From positions 1 to 64,000 of the forward strand of contig JBBKWH010000087.1 of NCBI GenBank assembly GCA_037968855.1: 64,000 nucleotides of DNA, in the 5' to 3' direction. Position 1 is the first letter of the stretch. Each line of letters opens with the position of its first letter. Below the pieces are notes generated by a model. That model was not told where the DNA came from, ran no database searches, and saw only the letters and a program-made list of their open reading frames with translations. The position numbers and the translations under genes are program-made. Below, piece after piece: positions 1 to 7,813 of the stretch. Source of the stretch: JBBKWH01 sp037968855. Its GTDB lineage: Bacteria; Pseudomonadota; Gammaproteobacteria; Pseudomonadales; Moraxellaceae.

Positions 1-2991
1 GAAGCCTTTTGGAACTCGGTTAGCCACGGCAACTTGTTATCGATTGGCTTTAACTGTGCGCTCGGTGCAGACGCCATGCGCCCACACGTCAAAACCATTT
101 GTGACAAAGCCGATGTGTTTGTGTCGGCGCACCCCAACGCGGGTTTGCCCAATGCCTTTGGCGAATATGACGAAACACCCGAAGAGACCGCCGCATTTAT
201 TCGTGAGTTTGCCGAGAGCGGCTTGATCAATATCACCGGCGGTTGCTGTGGCACCACGCCCGATCACATTGCCGCCATTTATCAAGCGGTCAAAGACCTG
301 CCACCGCGCCAGATTCCACAGATCGAAAAAGCCTGTCGTCTGTCCGGATTAGAACCATTTAACATCACCAAAGATTCATTGTTTGTGAACGTTGGCGAAC
401 GGACCAATGTGACTGGCTCAAAAAAATTCGCCCGTTTAATCCGTGAAGAAAGCTACGCCGAAGCGCTTGAAGTGGCGTTAGAGCAGGTCGAAGGTGGCGC
501 GCAGATCATCGACATCAACATGGATGAAGGGATGCTTGATTCTGAAGGTGCGATGGTTAAGTTTTTAAACTTGATCGCCTCCGAGCCAGATATTTCACGC
601 GTGCCAATCATGATTGACTCATCCAAATGGGAAATCATCGAAGCCGGTCTCAAGTGTGTACAAGGCAAGCCGGTGGTCAACTCGATCAGCCTTAAAGAAG
701 GCCACGACGAGTTTGTGCAAAAAGCCAAACTGTGCCGCCGCTATGGTGCAGCCGTGATCGTCATGGCCTTTGATGAACAAGGCCAAGCCGATACCGCCGC
801 ACGTAAACGCGAAATCTGCGAACGCTCCTACCGCGTGCTGGTCGATGATGTGGGCTTTCCACCCGAAGACATTATCTTTGACCCCAACATCTTTGCCGTC
901 GCCACCGGCATCGAAGAACACAACAACTACGCCGTAGACTTTATTGAAGCGACACTGTGGATTAAACAAAATCTACCGCACGCCATGATCTCCGGTGGCG
1001 TGTCCAACGTGTCGTTCTCCTTCCGTGGTAACGACCCTGTGCGCGAAGCGATTCATGCGGTGTTTTTGTACTACGCGATCAAAAACGGCATGACCATGGG
1101 CATCGTCAACGCCGGACAATTGGCTATTTATGACGATATCCCCAAAGAACTCAAAGACTGCGTCGAAGATGTGATTCGCAACCTACGTCCTGACAGCACC
1201 GACCGCCTGCTAGAAATTGCCGAACAATATCGCGGCAATGGCGCAGTCAGAGCGGTCGAAAACCTCGAATGGCGCGATCAACCGGTCGAAAAACGACTGG
1301 AATACGCCTTGGTCAAAGGCATTACCGCCTTTATCGACCAAGATACCGAAGAAGCACGTCTGCAATCCACACGTCCTCTCGACGTGATCGAAGGCCCTTT
1401 GATGGCCGGTATGAACGTGGTTGGTGACCTGTTTGGCGAAGGCAAAATGTTCTTGCCGCAGGTGGTCAAATCGGCCCGCGTGATGAAGCAATCGGTGGCA
1501 TGGCTCAACCCGTACATCGAAGCCGAAAAAGTCGCCGGACAAACCAAAGGCAAAGTGCTGATGGCCACCGTCAAAGGCGACGTGCACGACATTGGCAAAA
1601 ACATCGTCGGCGTGGTGCTGGGCTGTAATGGCTACGACATTGTCGATCTGGGCGTGATGGTCTCGGCCGAAAAAATCCTTAAGACCGCGATTGAAGAAAA
1701 AGTCGATATCATTGGACTATCTGGCCTGATCACGCCAAGTCTGGATGAAATGGTGTTTGTGGCCAAAGAAATGCAGCGGCAGGGTTTTCACATTCCGTTA
1801 ATGATTGGCGGGGCAACCACCTCCAAAGCACACACTGCGGTCAAAATTGATCCGCAATATCAAAATGATGGCATTGTGTATGTGGCGGATGCCTCGCGTG
1901 CCGTTGGTGTTGCCACCACCTTGCTATCGCCCGAAATGAAACCGGCTTTCTTGGCCGAACGCCGTGAAGAATACCGCATCATCCGCGAGCGTCTAGCCAA
2001 CAAACAACCCAAAGCCGCCAAGCTCAACTATGCCCAATCGGTTGAAAACGGTCTCAAGCTCGACTGGCAAGGCTACCGTCCACCCGTGCCAAATCAAACT
2101 GGCATTCAGGTCATTGAAAACTACTCACTGGCCGAACTGGTGCCGTATATCGACTGGACGCCATTTTTTATCTCGTGGAGTTTGGCCGGAAAATTCCCTG
2201 CCATTTTGCAAGATAAAGTCGTTGGCGAAGCCGCACGCGATCTGTACGACAACGCACAAACCATGCTAAAACAACTGGTTGCTGATGATAGTGTAGTCGC
2301 CAAAGCCGTGTTTGGCTTAGCGCCAGCCGCACGCATCGACAATGACAGCGTGGCGGTCTACAGCGACGAGTCACGCAGTCAAATTAGCCATCGCTTTGAG
2401 CATCTTCGCCAGCAAAGCGACAAGGCCACCGGCAAATCTAATTTAAGTTTGGCCGATTTTGTTGCTCCGCACGACAGCCCTGCACAAGATTATCTGGGTG
2501 GTTTTACCGTGTCGATTTTTGGTGCAGAAGAACTGGCCCATGCTTACAAAGCCAAAGGCGACGACTTTAGCGCGATATTGGTGCAAAGCTTGGCCGACCG
2601 TTTTGCTGAGGCACTGGCAGAACGCTTACACGAGCGGGTGCGCAAGGAGTTTTGGGGCTATATGGCCGACGAAGCCTTAGACAACGACGCCCTGATCAAA
2701 GAAAAATATATCGGTATCCGGCCTGCACCGGGTTATCCGGCCTGCCCTGAGCATAGTGAAAAAGCCAAGCTATTTGATTGGTTGGATAGCACTGCCAAAA
2801 TCGGTACGGTGTTAACCGAAAACTTTGCCATGTGGCCGCCGTCCAGCGTGAGTGGTTTTTATTATTCGCACCCGCAGAGCGAGTATTTTAACGTTGGCAA
2901 AATTAGCCGTGATCAGCTTGAAAGCTATGCGGCGCGTAAAGGCTGGTCGGTTGAAACGGCAGAGCGTTGGTTGAGTCCGAATTTGGAGTGA
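1..2991 (+). CDS. metH: Cobalamin-dependent methionine synthase, 5' end cut off by window
   Basis: This gene makes methionine by moving a methyl group from methyltetrahydrofolate to homocysteine through cobalamin. The frame is open from base 1, so the N-terminus (about 228 residues by comparison with E. coli MetH) lies outside the window. In window numbering, the homocysteine-domain zinc ligands Cys19 and Cys82-Cys83 are visible, spaced exactly as in E. coli. The pterin-binding domain follows, then the cobalamin module with the DxHxxG motif (His529 in VHDIGKN) and the C-terminal reactivation domain, which contains RPAPGYP. The reading frame is intact to a normal stop. A first TTG at base 34 is only an internal codon. 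Identification is very secure. Confidence 0.98.
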   Translation, partial: EAFWNSVSHGNLLSIGFNCALGADAMRPHVKTICDKADVFVSAHPNAGLPNAFGEYDETPEETAAFIREFAESGLINITGGCCGTTPDHIAAIYQAVKDLPPRQIPQIEKACRLSGLEPFNITKDSLFVNVGERTNVTGSKKFARLIREESYAEALEVALEQVEGGAQIIDINMDEGMLDSEGAMVKFLNLIASEPDISRVPIMIDSSKWEIIEAGLKCVQGKPVVNSISLKEGHDEFVQKAKLCRRYGAAVIVMAFDEQGQADTAARKREICERSYRVLVDDVGFPPEDIIFDPNIFAVATGIEEHNNYAVDFIEATLWIKQNLPHAMISGGVSNVSFSFRGNDPVREAIHAVFLYYAIKNGMTMGIVNAGQLAIYDDIPKELKDCVEDVIRNLRPDSTDRLLEIAEQYRGNGAVRAVENLEWRDQPVEKRLEYALVKGITAFIDQDTEEARLQSTRPLDVIEGPLMAGMNVVGDLFGEGKMFLPQVVKSARVMKQSVAWLNPYIEAEKVAGQTKGKVLMATVKGDVHDIGKNIVGVVLGCNGYDIVDLGVMVSAEKILKTAIEEKVDIIGLSGLITPSLDEMVFVAKEMQRQGFHIPLMIGGATTSKAHTAVKIDPQYQNDGIVYVADASRAVGVATTLLSPEMKPAFLAERREEYRIIRERLANKQPKAAKLNYAQSVENGLKLDWQGYRPPVPNQTGIQVIENYSLAELVPYIDWTPFFISWSLAGKFPAILQDKVVGEAARDLYDNAQTMLKQLVADDSVVAKAVFGLAPAARIDNDSVAVYSDESRSQISHRFEHLRQQSDKATGKSNLSLADFVAPHDSPAQDYLGGFTVSIFGAEELAHAYKAKGDDFSAILVQSLADRFAEALAERLHERVRKEFWGYMADEALDNDALIKEKYIGIRPAPGYPACPEHSEKAKLFDWLDSTAKIGTVLTENFAMWPPSSVSGFYYSHPQSEYFNVGKISRDQLESYAARKGWSVETAERWLSPNLE

Positions 2992-3033
2992 TGCGGAGAC
3001 TGAGACTGACCCAACCTTTCCACCACCACACAA

Positions 3034-3064
3034 AGCCGTACACTCTATTACGATTGGTACGGCT
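3034..3064 (+). terminator. Stem-loop after metH, possible terminator
   Basis: AGCCGTAC (3034-3041) pairs with GTACGGCT (3057-3064) around a 15-base loop and is followed by ATTTTG. It lies 43 bases after the metH stop. The weak T tract makes termination plausible but unproven. Confidence 0.35.
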
Positions 3065-3094
3065 ATTTTGACGATGCTCCAACTCAAATCAGAC

Positions 3095-3394
3095 TCACCA
3101 TTGATTATGCTCATGCGAGTATTGCTTTAAACTTTCAATATCAGATTCCAGAGACTGGTTTTTATACTCCAATGAATTAACTTTTGATTCTAATGAACTA
3201 ATTTCTGATTCTAATGAACGAGTGGTTGACTCTGAGGAGTAAGCTGAACTGAAATATGAGATTTCTGAAGCCAACGATCTGGCCTCCCGTTTCACGCTAT
3301 CTAATGTTTTATTTAGATATACTGCATTTAAAACTAACACTAAAATCACTAGGTGCAGGCCGTAAAGCCGAAAGAACTTCTTCAATTTGTCCAT
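3095..3394 (-). CDS. Small membrane-anchored coiled-coil protein, unknown function
   Basis: This is a 99-residue protein of no recognised family. A short basic N-terminus (MDKLKKFFRLYG) precedes one hydrophobic segment at about residues 13-27. The rest is a Ser/Glu/Leu-rich heptad pattern in which SLESEIS-like units recur, typical of a long alpha-helical coiled coil. The predicted topology is a bitopic inner-membrane protein with an extended helix, somewhat like small division or phage-spanin-like proteins, but nothing supports either role. It is AT-rich compared with metH and sits in a patch with repeats and a broken toxin gene, so recent acquisition is possible. The start ATG at 3394 is the only sensible one. 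Confidence 0.55.
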   Translation of the reverse strand: MDKLKKFFRLYGLHLVILVLVLNAVYLNKTLDSVKREARSLASEISYFSSAYSSESTTRSLESEISSLESKVNSLEYKNQSLESDIESLKQYSHEHNQW

Positions 3395-3886
3395 ACTGCT
3401 AACCTATACTAAAGAAAAAATTGAGGTTAAAAGAATAAAGCAGTTAAAGCAAATATTTATGTTGACCACCATATTGAGGCATCCTAAAAATAGCGGATTT
3501 GAAATCTATGGTGGACGTCGCTACTCTAAAACCACCGCAATACGGAAAAAGAGAGCCAATTGATCCAACTTAAATTTTGCTTCGACACAGGCAGTGGGAT
3601 TTGTCTGTGGGCAGCCGATGCAGCGACCAAGCAAAAAATTGGATATGCCGACGCTGGCTCACTCACCTCATCGCGTAGACGCTATTTATTTGTTATACCA
3701 TTTAACCCAAATAAACTAACATTCGTCATACCCCTCACCCTGAGCATGAGCGATATATCGCGTAAAGCTGCACAAGTCCGAAGGGGATGAGTGGCACTGC
3801 CACGCAAGACGGAGCGCAGCGCAGGGGTTAGGATGAGGGAAAAGTTGGATTAGGTTTATTCAATGGATTGGTATTATCCGTATCCT
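3395..3886. other. Gene-poor AT-rich stretch with repeat element
   Basis: I see no convincing gene in these 492 bases. Two short open frames abut at 3559-3562: one of 34 codons from 3459, and one of 76 codons from a TTG at 3560. The second runs into the palindromic repeat, so both are more likely decayed coding DNA than live genes. The piece reading TGSGICLWAADAATKQKIGYA looks protein-like and could be a remnant. Confidence 0.5.
3728..3843. repeat. Composite palindromic (REP/BIME-like) intergenic element
   Basis: The edges are loosely inverted: CCCCTCACCCT at 3731-3741 faces AGGGGTTAGGATGAGGG at 3823-3839. Inside lie two perfect dyads, GCGATATATCGC (3750-3761) and GTGGCA-C-TGCCAC (3791-3803). 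The CCCTCACCC-type edges resemble common REP-like intergenic repeats of Proteobacteria. Only one copy of this exact form is seen here, so the repeat status rests on its architecture. Confidence 0.5.
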
Positions 3887-4096
3887 TCACACCCAATTTT
3901 CTACCCGTAACCCCTCGACTCTTTCAAACTCGCGCAGATTATTGGTCACCAAAATCAAGCCGTGACTCCGCGCATGCGCCGCAATATGCAAACCATTTAC
4001 CTCAATTGGCGTGCCTTTGCGCTCAAGATTTGCCCGAATATCGCCATACTGACCCGCCGCCGCATAGTCATAATCCAACACCACTAAGCGCGACAT
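3887..4096 (-). pseudogene. C-terminal fragment of a VapC-type PIN-domain toxin
   Basis: The 69 residues match the last half of VapC-family toxins, which are Mg-dependent RNases of toxin-antitoxin pairs. Recognisable pieces are AAAGQYGDIRANLERKGTPI, IAAHARSHGL, LVTNNLREFERV and the terminal LRVENWV. Family members are about 130 residues, so the N-terminal half with the first catalytic Asp and Glu is missing. The usual Asp before LIAAHA is Gly here (NGLHIAAHA). No antitoxin gene is visible upstream, where 4097-4236 is non-coding. The ATG at 4096 is internal to the ancestral gene. This is almost certainly a dead relic. Confidence 0.75.
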
Positions 4097-4163
4097 AAAA
4101 TTTTCGACTGTATGTAGGTTTTTTTTCAGGATACTGGCTTTTTTCTACGCCATGCAGATGTAG

Positions 4164-4180
4164 GGTGCGCCATGCGTACC
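4164..4180. repeat. Short palindrome GGTGCGC-CAT-GCGTACC
   Basis: This imperfect 7-bp inverted repeat (one mismatch) lies between the vapC relic and the FKBP gene. Similar GTAGGGTGCGCCATGCGCACC strings are frequent intergenic sequences in many Proteobacteria. Only one copy occurs here. Confidence 0.3.
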
Positions 4181-4236
4181 TGATCTTCTCAAAAATTCGC
4201 TAATTAAAAAGATATTCCCCAATAAGATTCATGCCC

Positions 4237-4581
4237 TCACTCATCCCGTGTCAGCACTTCCAGCAACTCAATCTCAAATACCAGATCCGAATTCGGTGCA
4301 ATCAACGCCCCAACTTGCCGCGTGCCATACGCCAAATGCGCAGGCACAATCAATTTGCGTTTACCGCCGACCTGCATGCCCATCAAGCCCTGATCCCAGC
4401 CTTTAATCACCCGCCCCGTGCCAATCACACAGCTAAACGGCTGGCCGCGATTATACGATGAGTCAAACACTGTGCCATCGGCCAACCATCCGGTATATTG
4501 GGTCGAAATGAGCGCCCCTTTTACACAGGCTTTGCCCTCACCCATCACCAGATCAATGATGTGTAGCGTTGCATCCGTCAT
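4237..4581 (-). CDS. FKBP-type peptidyl-prolyl cis-trans isomerase
   Basis: The gene encodes a 114-residue single-domain FKBP that catalyses cis-trans isomerisation of prolyl bonds in proteins. The whole FKBP fold is present: YTGWLADGTVFDSS, then GTGRVIKGWDQGLMGM, then GGKRKLIVPAHLAYG, and a final strand DLVFEIELLEV. There is no signal peptide, so it should be cytoplasmic. It follows the flavin monooxygenase on the same strand by 48 bases and may share its transcript. Length is normal for the short FKBP subgroup. Confidence 0.92.
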   Translation of the reverse strand: MTDATLHIIDLVMGEGKACVKGALISTQYTGWLADGTVFDSSYNRGQPFSCVIGTGRVIKGWDQGLMGMQVGGKRKLIVPAHLAYGTRQVGALIAPNSDLVFEIELLEVLTRDE

Positions 4582-4629
4582 CTGACTTGTCCTAATCTTT
4601 CAGTGTTTATGATTGGAATTTTGCCATAG

Positions 4630-5925
4630 TTAAGCATTATTTTGATCAACCCGACGTGCCACTTGCTCAACACTCAAGCCCTGCCACAATCCAGTCTTCA
4701 GGCCCGAAATCGTCATCGCCATTTCACGGCGTAAATACGGCACGCGATACATCCACGTAAAGCCTACATCACGCAGCCAACCCGCCCACTGTCGATCTGA
4801 CTGATACAACGGTGTCAGTTGCCGACTTAACCACTGATAAAAATAAATCGACGAACCACGCAACGCTGCATATTTCGCCCAGACCGATGGCCAATCCTGT
4901 CCGGTCTGCATGGCTTGCCCCAGCGCCCACGCATCGAGCAACGCCATATTAGCCCCTTGGCCCAATTGTGGACTCATGGCATGTGCAGCATCACCAATCA
5001 CGCACAGGCGATTATCGGCAAAACGGCGCATTACCACATCACGATACTGTGCCGAGAGCCATTGCTCTGGCTGTGTCACCACCTGTTCTAACCACGTCGC
5101 AGCGATTGGCCAACGGCTATCTACTTGCGCCAGCCAGTCGGCGCGTGCATGCTCTGACTGCATCCAACTCGCCATCTGTGCCGTCGGCAAACTCCAAAAC
5201 ACACTGGATAAACGCTGTGTTACAGCATCAGGCCGCGCACCCGTTGGCAAAATGCCCATCATGATCGACGGTCCATCATAAAACTGATGCAAAATCTGCG
5301 GGTCCAGCGCCTGACACTCCGGCACAATCGTCCACATCGCACCCCAAGGATAAGGCCGATCCAGCGCCACCCATGCCGCCGGACGTAACTGACTACGCGC
5401 GCCATTGGCCACAATCACCAGATCAAAACTGGCATCTATCGGCCCAGCAGCATCATGACCAAACAGCCGAGTCTCGCTGCCACGGTCATCCACCCGATCA
5501 ACCGTCACACCCATCCGCCATGTGATTTGCGCTGCAATCTGCGCATCTAACAGCGCATCCAGCAACACCTGACACAAACTCGCCCGATGCATGCCAAGGC
5601 CAGACAAGCCCTGCCCCGCCTCGGCGTAATGGCTATCGACCAATAATCGACCATCAGCCAACTGACCCTCTAACCCCGTCACATGCGCACCCAATGTCGA
5701 TGCCTGCGCTAGAACGCCCAGATGCGCAAAGACCGCAAGGCCAGCCGGTTGCAACAATAAGCCCGCGCCAACAGGCGATAACGCCTGCACCTGCTCAATC
5801 ATGGTGATATGATGGCCTTGACGTGCCAAAATCAGCGCCGCCGCTAAGCCAGCCGTTCCCGCACCAATCATGGCAATCTGTTGTGCTTGCATATCAATCG
5901 CTGTTGTTATGACCTGTCTTACCAT
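4630..5925 (-). CDS. FAD-dependent monooxygenase (UbiH/p-hydroxybenzoate hydroxylase fold)
   Basis: This is a flavoprotein aromatic-ring monooxygenase of the PHBH superfamily, which uses NAD(P)H and O2; the substrate cannot be told from sequence. The FAD dinucleotide-binding motif GAGTAGLAAALILARQG starts at residue 21, and the GD motif (VIGDAAHAMSPQLGQGANMA) begins near Gly311-Asp312. The C-terminus is helical, as in the family. An internal ATG at 5892 would give MQAQQIAMIGAG, a more typical distance to the FAD motif. Neither start has a strong ribosome binding site, so the N-terminal 11 residues are uncertain. It lies just upstream of the FKBP gene. Confidence 0.88.
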   Translation of the reverse strand: MVRQVITTAIDMQAQQIAMIGAGTAGLAAALILARQGHHITMIEQVQALSPVGAGLLLQPAGLAVFAHLGVLAQASTLGAHVTGLEGQLADGRLLVDSHYAEAGQGLSGLGMHRASLCQVLLDALLDAQIAAQITWRMGVTVDRVDDRGSETRLFGHDAAGPIDASFDLVIVANGARSQLRPAAWVALDRPYPWGAMWTIVPECQALDPQILHQFYDGPSIMMGILPTGARPDAVTQRLSSVFWSLPTAQMASWMQSEHARADWLAQVDSRWPIAATWLEQVVTQPEQWLSAQYRDVVMRRFADNRLCVIGDAAHAMSPQLGQGANMALLDAWALGQAMQTGQDWPSVWAKYAALRGSSIYFYQWLSRQLTPLYQSDRQWAGWLRDVGFTWMYRVPYLRREMAMTISGLKTGLWQGLSVEQVARRVDQNNA

Positions 5926-6349
5926 ACAAGAGCCAACTCACATTTAACGATCAAAATCATCTGCCATCGTATTTTTTATTTGGTTTTTTAACCAATTCTT
6001 GAGCGGATTCATAGCACTGACACACTGCCTCATTATGCTACCGGCCACGACAGCACGCACCAAAATAAAGCACCGACCCAATCGCACCTATATTCTTGTC
6101 GAACAAAAAACGCACATCCAGAGTACTAATGAACCCACATTCCTGTGTTAATGCTGCAAACCTATAGATTGTTTGATTTTTTCATAAAGCCAACCCGACA
6201 CTGGCACGGCAGATGCAAGGTCATGATATAGTACACACCGAGAGCAATTGTCTGACAGATCACATTGAGGTGACGTGCTTGATGGCACCGGATACTGCTT
6301 GATTTCCTATCCTATTGTGTTTTTTTTGAATGAAAGAGAGGTTTTTCTC
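5926..6349. other. Long intergenic region before atfA
   Basis: No gene is seen in these 424 bases between the divergent monooxygenase and atfA genes. They hold a perfect hairpin TTGGTT-TTTT-AACCAA at 5980-5995 and a sigma-54-like element at 6202-6217. A possible sigma-70 -10 box TATAGT lies at 6227-6232, with only a poor -35. The upstream TTG frame from 6275 is probably leader rather than coding. Confidence 0.5.
6202..6217 (+). promoter_or_regulatory. Candidate sigma-54 (RpoN) promoter for atfA
   Basis: TGGCAC-GGCAG-ATGCA differs from the RpoN consensus TGGCAC-N5-TTGCA at one base. The -24 GG and -12 GC are at the correct distance. It points toward atfA, 133 bases before its ATG. No NtrC-type enhancer was recognised by eye, so this is a motif match only. 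Confidence 0.4.
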
Positions 6350-7720
6350 ATGCGTGCGCTCAGCCCCGTAGACATGCTGTTTTTATCGCTGGAAAAACGT
6401 CAGCAACCCATGCATGTGGGCGGCTTATTTTTGTTTCGGCTGCCAGAGAATGCACCGAGCGACTATGTTCACCAACTCGTACAAGACATGCGTAACTCGC
6501 GTGCGATTCCGGTTGCCCCGTTCAACCAAGTCTTAAATGGCTTTTTTTGGGATGAAGATGACGAGTTTGATATTGATCAACATTTTCGTCATATTTCCTT
6601 GCCTCGTCCGGGCCGTATTCGCGAATTACTGACCTATATTTCACAAGAACATTCGGCACTGATTGACCGCGCCAAACCATTATGGGAATGCCATATTATC
6701 GAAGGCATCGAAGACAATCGCTTTGCCATGTATTTTAAAATGCACCATGCGATGGTCGATGGCATTGCCGGTATGCGTCTGGTCGAAAAATCCTTTTCGC
6801 ACTCCGCAGAAGACAAACACATTGTGCCAATCTGGGCGGTCAAAAATAACAAGCTGAAACGTCCAAAGACCAACCCAATCAGCAAAACCGCCAAAATGAT
6901 GGGCTTGATCACCGAGCAAGTCCATACTGCACCGACCGTGACCCGCGAAGTCTTTACCGCGCTTAAAGAAATGCACGGCAACCCTGACTATGTGTCAGCC
7001 TTTCAAGCCCCACGCTCTATTTTGAACCAATCGGTCTCGGCCTCACGCCGTTTTGCTGCACAGTCGTATGCACTGATTCGCTTGCGTACTGTCGCCAAAA
7101 AAATGGGTGTCACCATTAACGATGTAGTGCTAGCGATTTGTTCTGGTGCCATGCGTTCGTACCTGCTCAATCAACGCGCACTACCCAAAAAACCATTGAT
7201 CGCCATGGTGCCTATCTCCTTGCGCAAGGACGACACCGATAGCGGCAACCAAATCAGTATGATTTTGGCTAACTTGGCCACCCACAAAGCCGATCCGATG
7301 GAACGTCTGGCGATGATTCGCCGCAGCGTGATTAACGCCAAAGATCGCTTTGGCCGCATGTCCAAGAGCGAAATTATTAACTACAGCGGTATTGTCTATT
7401 CGGCGGCTGGCTTTAATTTGGTGACGGGGGCACTGCCCAAGATCCAAGCCTTTAACCTCGTGATCTCCAACGTACCCGGCCCGCGTGAGCCGCTGTACTG
7501 GAATGGCGCACGCTTAGATGGTCTGTATCCGGTCTCCATTGTCATGGATGGACAAGCCATTAACATCACCCTGACCAGCTATCTGGACAAGCTCGAAGTG
7601 GGCATTACTGCCTGCCGCAAAACCTTGCCACGGGTACAAAGTTTGTTGGGTCTGCTAGAAGAAGAAATTCAGGTCTTCGAACAATTAACCGCGCATTTGC
7701 CAGAGCCAGAGCTGACCTAA
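6350..7720 (+). CDS. atfA: Wax ester synthase / diacylglycerol acyltransferase
   Basis: This bifunctional enzyme joins fatty acyl-CoA to fatty alcohols (wax esters) or diacylglycerol (triacylglycerol) and builds neutral-lipid storage granules. The 456-residue product follows Acinetobacter AtfA almost throughout, including LSLEKRQQPMHVGGLFLF and NLVISNVPGPREPLYWNGA. The catalytic motif HHxxxDG is His132-His133-...-Asp137-Gly138, at the same residues as in AtfA. The ATG at 6350 was chosen because AAAGAGAGG precedes it by nine bases and the protein then begins MRALSPVDMLFLSL, as in the family. The gene stands alone and ends at a strong terminator. Confidence 0.95.
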   Translation: MRALSPVDMLFLSLEKRQQPMHVGGLFLFRLPENAPSDYVHQLVQDMRNSRAIPVAPFNQVLNGFFWDEDDEFDIDQHFRHISLPRPGRIRELLTYISQEHSALIDRAKPLWECHIIEGIEDNRFAMYFKMHHAMVDGIAGMRLVEKSFSHSAEDKHIVPIWAVKNNKLKRPKTNPISKTAKMMGLITEQVHTAPTVTREVFTALKEMHGNPDYVSAFQAPRSILNQSVSASRRFAAQSYALIRLRTVAKKMGVTINDVVLAICSGAMRSYLLNQRALPKKPLIAMVPISLRKDDTDSGNQISMILANLATHKADPMERLAMIRRSVINAKDRFGRMSKSEIINYSGIVYSAAGFNLVTGALPKIQAFNLVISNVPGPREPLYWNGARLDGLYPVSIVMDGQAINITLTSYLDKLEVGITACRKTLPRVQSLLGLLEEEIQVFEQLTAHLPEPELT

Positions 7721-7740
7721 TCGGCAACACTCTTCGCTAA

Positions 7741-7780
7741 AAAAATCCCGTGACAGCCGACCAGCTCACGGGATTTTTTA
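7741..7780. terminator. Bidirectional terminator between atfA and moeA
   Basis: AAAAAATCCCGTGA (7741-7754) pairs with TCACGGGATTTTTT (7767-7780). The A and T runs on both sides allow it to stop transcription from the two convergent genes. Confidence 0.85.
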
Positions 7781-7813
7781 TGTCGACGTTAAAGTGAATA
7801 CTGGATGACTCAT

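Noticed and set aside
3560..3790. 76-codon plus-strand frame from TTG
   Set aside because: It runs through the palindromic repeat. Only the first third looks protein-like (TGSGICLWAADAATKQK), so at most it is a decayed remnant.
4910..5281. 123-codon plus-strand frame
   Set aside because: It is antisense to the flavin monooxygenase; its Cys/Ser-rich content is a shadow.
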